DNA of 15,643 nt from positions 1 through 15,643 of the forward strand of contig DASPNH010000068.1 in assembly GCA_035626675.1 (NCBI GenBank), given 5' to 3'. Positions 13,118 through 15,643 of the stretch are shown here, in pieces; within the stretch, counting starts at the first letter, position 1, and every line of letters begins with the position of its first letter. Both the position numbers and the translations under genes were made by a program. The notes beneath the pieces are model-generated. The model ran no database searches. It was given only the letters and a program-made list of their open reading frames with translations, and was not told the DNA's origin. The stretch is from DASPNH01 sp035626675 (GTDB taxonomy: Bacteria > Desulfobacterota > Binatia > UBA1149 > CAITLU01).

Positions 13118-14604
13118 GCCACTCCGCTCCGCTCAACGAGCTGGCCATCGAGGACGCGGCCCGCCTGCTGGTGCAGCGCCAGATCAGCTCGCGCGAGCTG
13201 ACCCAGGCCTGCCTCGACCGCATCGCGTCGACCGATACGGCCATCGGCAGCTTTCTCGAGGTCACTGCCGAGGCCGCGCTGCAGCAGGCCGACGCGGCCG
13301 ACGCCCGCTTCGCCGCCGGCGGCGACGTCGCGCCGCTCAACGGCATTCCGATCGGGCTCAAGGACATCTTCCTGACGCGTGGTGTGCGCACGACCTGCGC
13401 CTCCAGGATCCTGGAAGGATTCGTTCCCACCTTCGACGCCACCATCGTCGCGCGTCTGGCCGAGGCGGGCGCAGTTCTGATGGGCAAGCTCAACATGGAC
13501 GAGTTCGCGATGAGCTCCTCGTGCGTGAACTCGGCGCTCGGCGTGACGCGCAATCCCTGGGATCTCCGGCGCGTGCCCGGCGGCTCGTCGGGCGGCTCGG
13601 CAACCTCGGTGGCCGCGCGGCAGGTGCTCGGCAGCTTCGGGACCGACACCGGCGGCTCGATCCGTCTGCCGGCATCGTTCTGCGGCATCACCGGTCTCAA
13701 ACCCACCTACGGCCGCGTCAGCCGTTACGGCGTCATCGCCTTCGCATCATCGCTGGATCAGGTCGGTCCGATGGCGGCCAGCGCACGCGGGACCGCGCTG
13801 CTGCTGCAGGCCGTGGCCGGGAAGGACGCGCGCGATTCGACTTCGATCGCCGCGCCCGTGCCGAACTACGTCGATACGATGACGCAGGATCTCTCGGGCG
13901 TGCGCCTGGGCGTTCCGCGCGAGTATTTCATCGACGGCCTGGATGCCGACGTCGAAGCAACGATCCGGGCGGCGATGAAACAGCTCGAGGACCTGGGCGC
14001 GACGCTCGTCGAGGTCAGCCTGCCGCACACCGAGTATGCGGTGGCGACCTATTACATCGTGGCCACGGCCGAGGCGTCCTCGAACCTCGGCCGCTACGAC
14101 GGCGTACGCTACGGCATGCGTCGCGGCGAGGACGGCGGGCTTCGCGAGATGTACGGCGAGACCCGTGACGCCGGCTTCGGCGCCGAGGTCAAGCGGCGGA
14201 TCATGCTCGGCACCTACGTGCTGTCGGCCGGCTACTACGATGCCTACTATCTGAAGGCGATGCGCGTGCGCACGCTGATCCGCGCCGACTTCGACGACGC
14301 CTTCGGCGTCTGCGATGCCATCGTCACTCCGACCGCCCCGCAGACCGCGTTCGTGCTCGGCTCGCGCACCGACGATCCGCTCAAGATGTACCTGTCGGAC
14401 ATCCTGACGATCTCGGTCAACCTGGCCGGCCTGCCCGGCATGTCGGTGCCGTGCGGTTTCGACTCCGCCGGCATGCCCATCGGCCTGCAGCTGATCGGGC
14501 GTCCCCTCGACGAGGCGACCTTGCTGCGCATTGCCGGCGCCTACGAGGGCGCCACCGACTGGCATCGCCGCGTGCCCGCGGTGTCGGCAGGAGAGACTCG
14601 ATGA
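13114..14604 (+). CDS. gatA: Asp-tRNA(Asn)/Glu-tRNA(Gln) amidotransferase subunit A
   Basis: 496 residues, full length. GatA is the amidase subunit that releases ammonia from glutamine. The amidase-signature Ser-cis-Ser-Lys triad is intact: Lys83 (NGIPIGLKDIF), Ser158 in GGSSGGSA and Ser182 in DTGGSIRLPA. The last two fit the spacing known for Staphylococcus GatA (79, 154 and 178), shifted by four. The start overlaps gatC by four bases. The C-terminus (LAGLPGMSVPCG, GLQLIGRPLDEATLLRIA) is standard. The stop is read within ATGA, where a 30-residue mini-ORF begins. Confidence 0.98.
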   Translation: MSHSAPLNELAIEDAARLLVQRQISSRELTQACLDRIASTDTAIGSFLEVTAEAALQQADAADARFAAGGDVAPLNGIPIGLKDIFLTRGVRTTCASRILEGFVPTFDATIVARLAEAGAVLMGKLNMDEFAMSSSCVNSALGVTRNPWDLRRVPGGSSGGSATSVAARQVLGSFGTDTGGSIRLPASFCGITGLKPTYGRVSRYGVIAFASSLDQVGPMAASARGTALLLQAVAGKDARDSTSIAAPVPNYVDTMTQDLSGVRLGVPREYFIDGLDADVEATIRAAMKQLEDLGATLVEVSLPHTEYAVATYYIVATAEASSNLGRYDGVRYGMRRGEDGGLREMYGETRDAGFGAEVKRRIMLGTYVLSAGYYDAYYLKAMRVRTLIRADFDDAFGVCDAIVTPTAPQTAFVLGSRTDDPLKMYLSDILTISVNLAGLPGMSVPCGFDSAGMPIGLQLIGRPLDEATLLRIAGAYEGATDWHRRVPAVSAGETR

Positions 14605-14693
14605 TCGCGTGCGGGCACGAGCAGCTTGATCGCGGGAGAGCAGCGGCGAGCGCCGTTCGCGATCGTGGGGCTGCGGCGAGGGAGACGCGATGA
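14601..14693 (+). CDS. Possible 30-residue mini-ORF between gatA and gatB
   Basis: This frame starts with the ATG of an ATGA at the gatA stop and ends in the TGA of an ATGA at the gatB start. It would encode MIACGHEQLDRGRAAASAVR followed by DRGAAARETR. No family is recognised. Its main role may be to carry ribosomes from gatA to gatB. GAGACTCGATGA (14593-14604) and GAGACGCGATGA (14682-14693) at the two junctions differ at one base, so the segment may have arisen by a local duplication. Whether the peptide is made is unknown. Confidence 0.35.
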   Translation: MIACGHEQLDRGRAAASAVRDRGAAARETR

Positions 14694-15643
14694 GCCCGCG
14701 CTCGTACTACGAAGATGGCGGCTTCGAGGCGATTCTAGGGCTCGAGGTTCATTGCCAGCTCGCCACCGCCAGCAAGCTCTTCTGCGGATGCTCGGCGCAG
14801 TTCGGCGCCGGCCCCAACGAGCACACCTGCCCGGTGTGTCTGGGAATGCCCGGCGTCCTGCCGGTGCTCAACCGCCGCGCGGTCGAATACGCGATCGCGG
14901 CAGCGCTGGCCACCGGCAGCACCATCAACCGCACCAGCCGCTGGGCGCGCAAGAACTACTTCTACCCGGACCTGCCCAAGGCCTATCAGATCACCCAGTA
15001 CGAGCAGCCCTACTGCGAGCACGGCAAGGTCACCTTCGAGATCGACGGGCAGCAGAAGACAGTGCGGCTGACGCGCATCCACATGGAGGAGGATGCGGGC
15101 AAGAACGTGCACGACGCGCACGCGGCCTGGTCGCTGGTGGATCTGAACCGCGCCGGCGTGCCGCTGCTCGAGATCGTCAGCGAGCCCGACATCCGCAGCG
15201 GCCCCGAAGCGGCCGCGTACATGCGCAAGATGCGCTCGATCGTCCGCTACCTCGGCATCAGCGACGGCAACATGAACGAGGGCAGCATGCGCTGCGACGC
15301 CAACGTATCGTTGCGAAAGCGGGGCACGGACAAGCTGGGCACTCGTGCCGAGATCAAGAACCTCAACAGCTTCCGCTCGATCGAGCGGGCCGTTGCCTAC
15401 GAGATCGAGCGCCAGGCCGAGATCCTGCTGGGCGGCGGAACCATCGTCCAGGAAACGCGCCTGTGGGACGCGGATCGCGGCGTGACCCGCTCCATGCGCA
15501 GCAAGGAAGAGGCGCACGACTACCGCTACTTCCCCGAGCCCGACCTGCTGCCGCTCGTCATCGAGGACGAGCTGATCGAGCAGGTCCGCGGCAGGCTGCC
15601 CGAGCTTCCCGATACCCGCCGCGCCCGTTTCGTCTCCGAGTAC
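14690..15643 (+). CDS. gatB: Asp-tRNA(Asn)/Glu-tRNA(Gln) amidotransferase subunit B (partial)
   Basis: 318 codons are visible, about two thirds of a typical 480-residue GatB; the window ends exactly on a codon boundary. GatB phosphorylates the misacylated tRNA carboxylate and accepts ammonia from GatA. Visible hallmarks are FEAILGLEVHCQL, a zinc site formed by Cys32-x-Cys34 and Cys47-x2-Cys50 (FCGCSAQF and HTCPVCLGMPG), RKNYFYPDLPKAYQITQY, the Glu-rich RIHMEEDAGK, NRAGVPLLEIVSEPD, and NMNEGSMRCDANVS. The missing end would hold the YqeY-like tRNA-binding tail. The start is the ATG in ATGA with AGGGAG 5 bases upstream. Confidence 0.97.
   Translation, partial: MSPRSYYEDGGFEAILGLEVHCQLATASKLFCGCSAQFGAGPNEHTCPVCLGMPGVLPVLNRRAVEYAIAAALATGSTINRTSRWARKNYFYPDLPKAYQITQYEQPYCEHGKVTFEIDGQQKTVRLTRIHMEEDAGKNVHDAHAAWSLVDLNRAGVPLLEIVSEPDIRSGPEAAAYMRKMRSIVRYLGISDGNMNEGSMRCDANVSLRKRGTDKLGTRAEIKNLNSFRSIERAVAYEIERQAEILLGGGTIVQETRLWDADRGVTRSMRSKEEAHDYRYFPEPDLLPLVIEDELIEQVRGRLPELPDTRRARFVSEY

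Noticed and set aside
14735..15517. 260-residue minus-strand frame
   Set aside because: It is the complement of gatB, whose motifs are unmistakable.

Overview
The window looks like chromosomal DNA of a high-GC Gram-negative bacterium of the broad deltaproteobacterial type (Myxococcota, Desulfobacterota or Binatota-like). The evidence is a set of features: secreted proteins with Cys-rich 'CGNG..D.GE.CD' modules and a dockerin-like 'DVN..G....DAL..L..AV' ending, a lipoprotein, GatCAB (used by lineages that amidate misacylated tRNA), and GC-rich codon use. This placement is an inference from style; there is no rRNA in the window.

Layout. (1) Bases 1-1452, minus strand: four small, tightly packed and partly overlapping genes, each with a near-perfect Shine-Dalgarno sequence. 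The last runs off the left edge and ends in an Ala-Ala-X triad repeat. The packet looks like a phage or integrated-element module and lies on the 3' side of a tRNA-Arg gene (2032-2104). (2) Bases 1453-2031: 580 bases with no convincing gene but several inverted repeats. (3) Bases 2032-3958, minus strand: tRNA-Arg(ACG), a Pro-tailed lipoprotein, tRNA-Ser(GCT) and a TetR-family repressor whose promoter has a palindrome in its spacer. (4) Bases 4410-5196, plus strand: an uncharacterised soluble protein with an acidic tail, followed by three tandem hairpins that all show a C-rich loop. (5) Bases 5423-6639: tRNA-Ser(TGA), then a divergent, unusually long glutathione S-transferase-like protein. (6) Bases 6821-10835: two tandem paralogous secreted proteins. 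The first differs mainly by about 390 extra residues made of sixteen Asp/Cys repeats placed in one loop of the shared domain. (7) Bases 10940-12712, minus strand: yraN then serS. (8) Bases 12830-15643, plus strand: gatC-gatA-gatB, with a mini-ORF between gatA and gatB; gatB is cut by the window end.

Functional themes. The right third is tRNA charging (SerRS, GatCAB), and the window also carries two serine tRNA genes. The middle is cell-surface or secreted protein biology. The left end is probably mobile. The observations I rate highest are the three C-rich-loop hairpins at 5088-5196, the Asp/Cys cassette in one of two paralogues, and the Ala-Ala-X gene packet beside tRNA-Arg.
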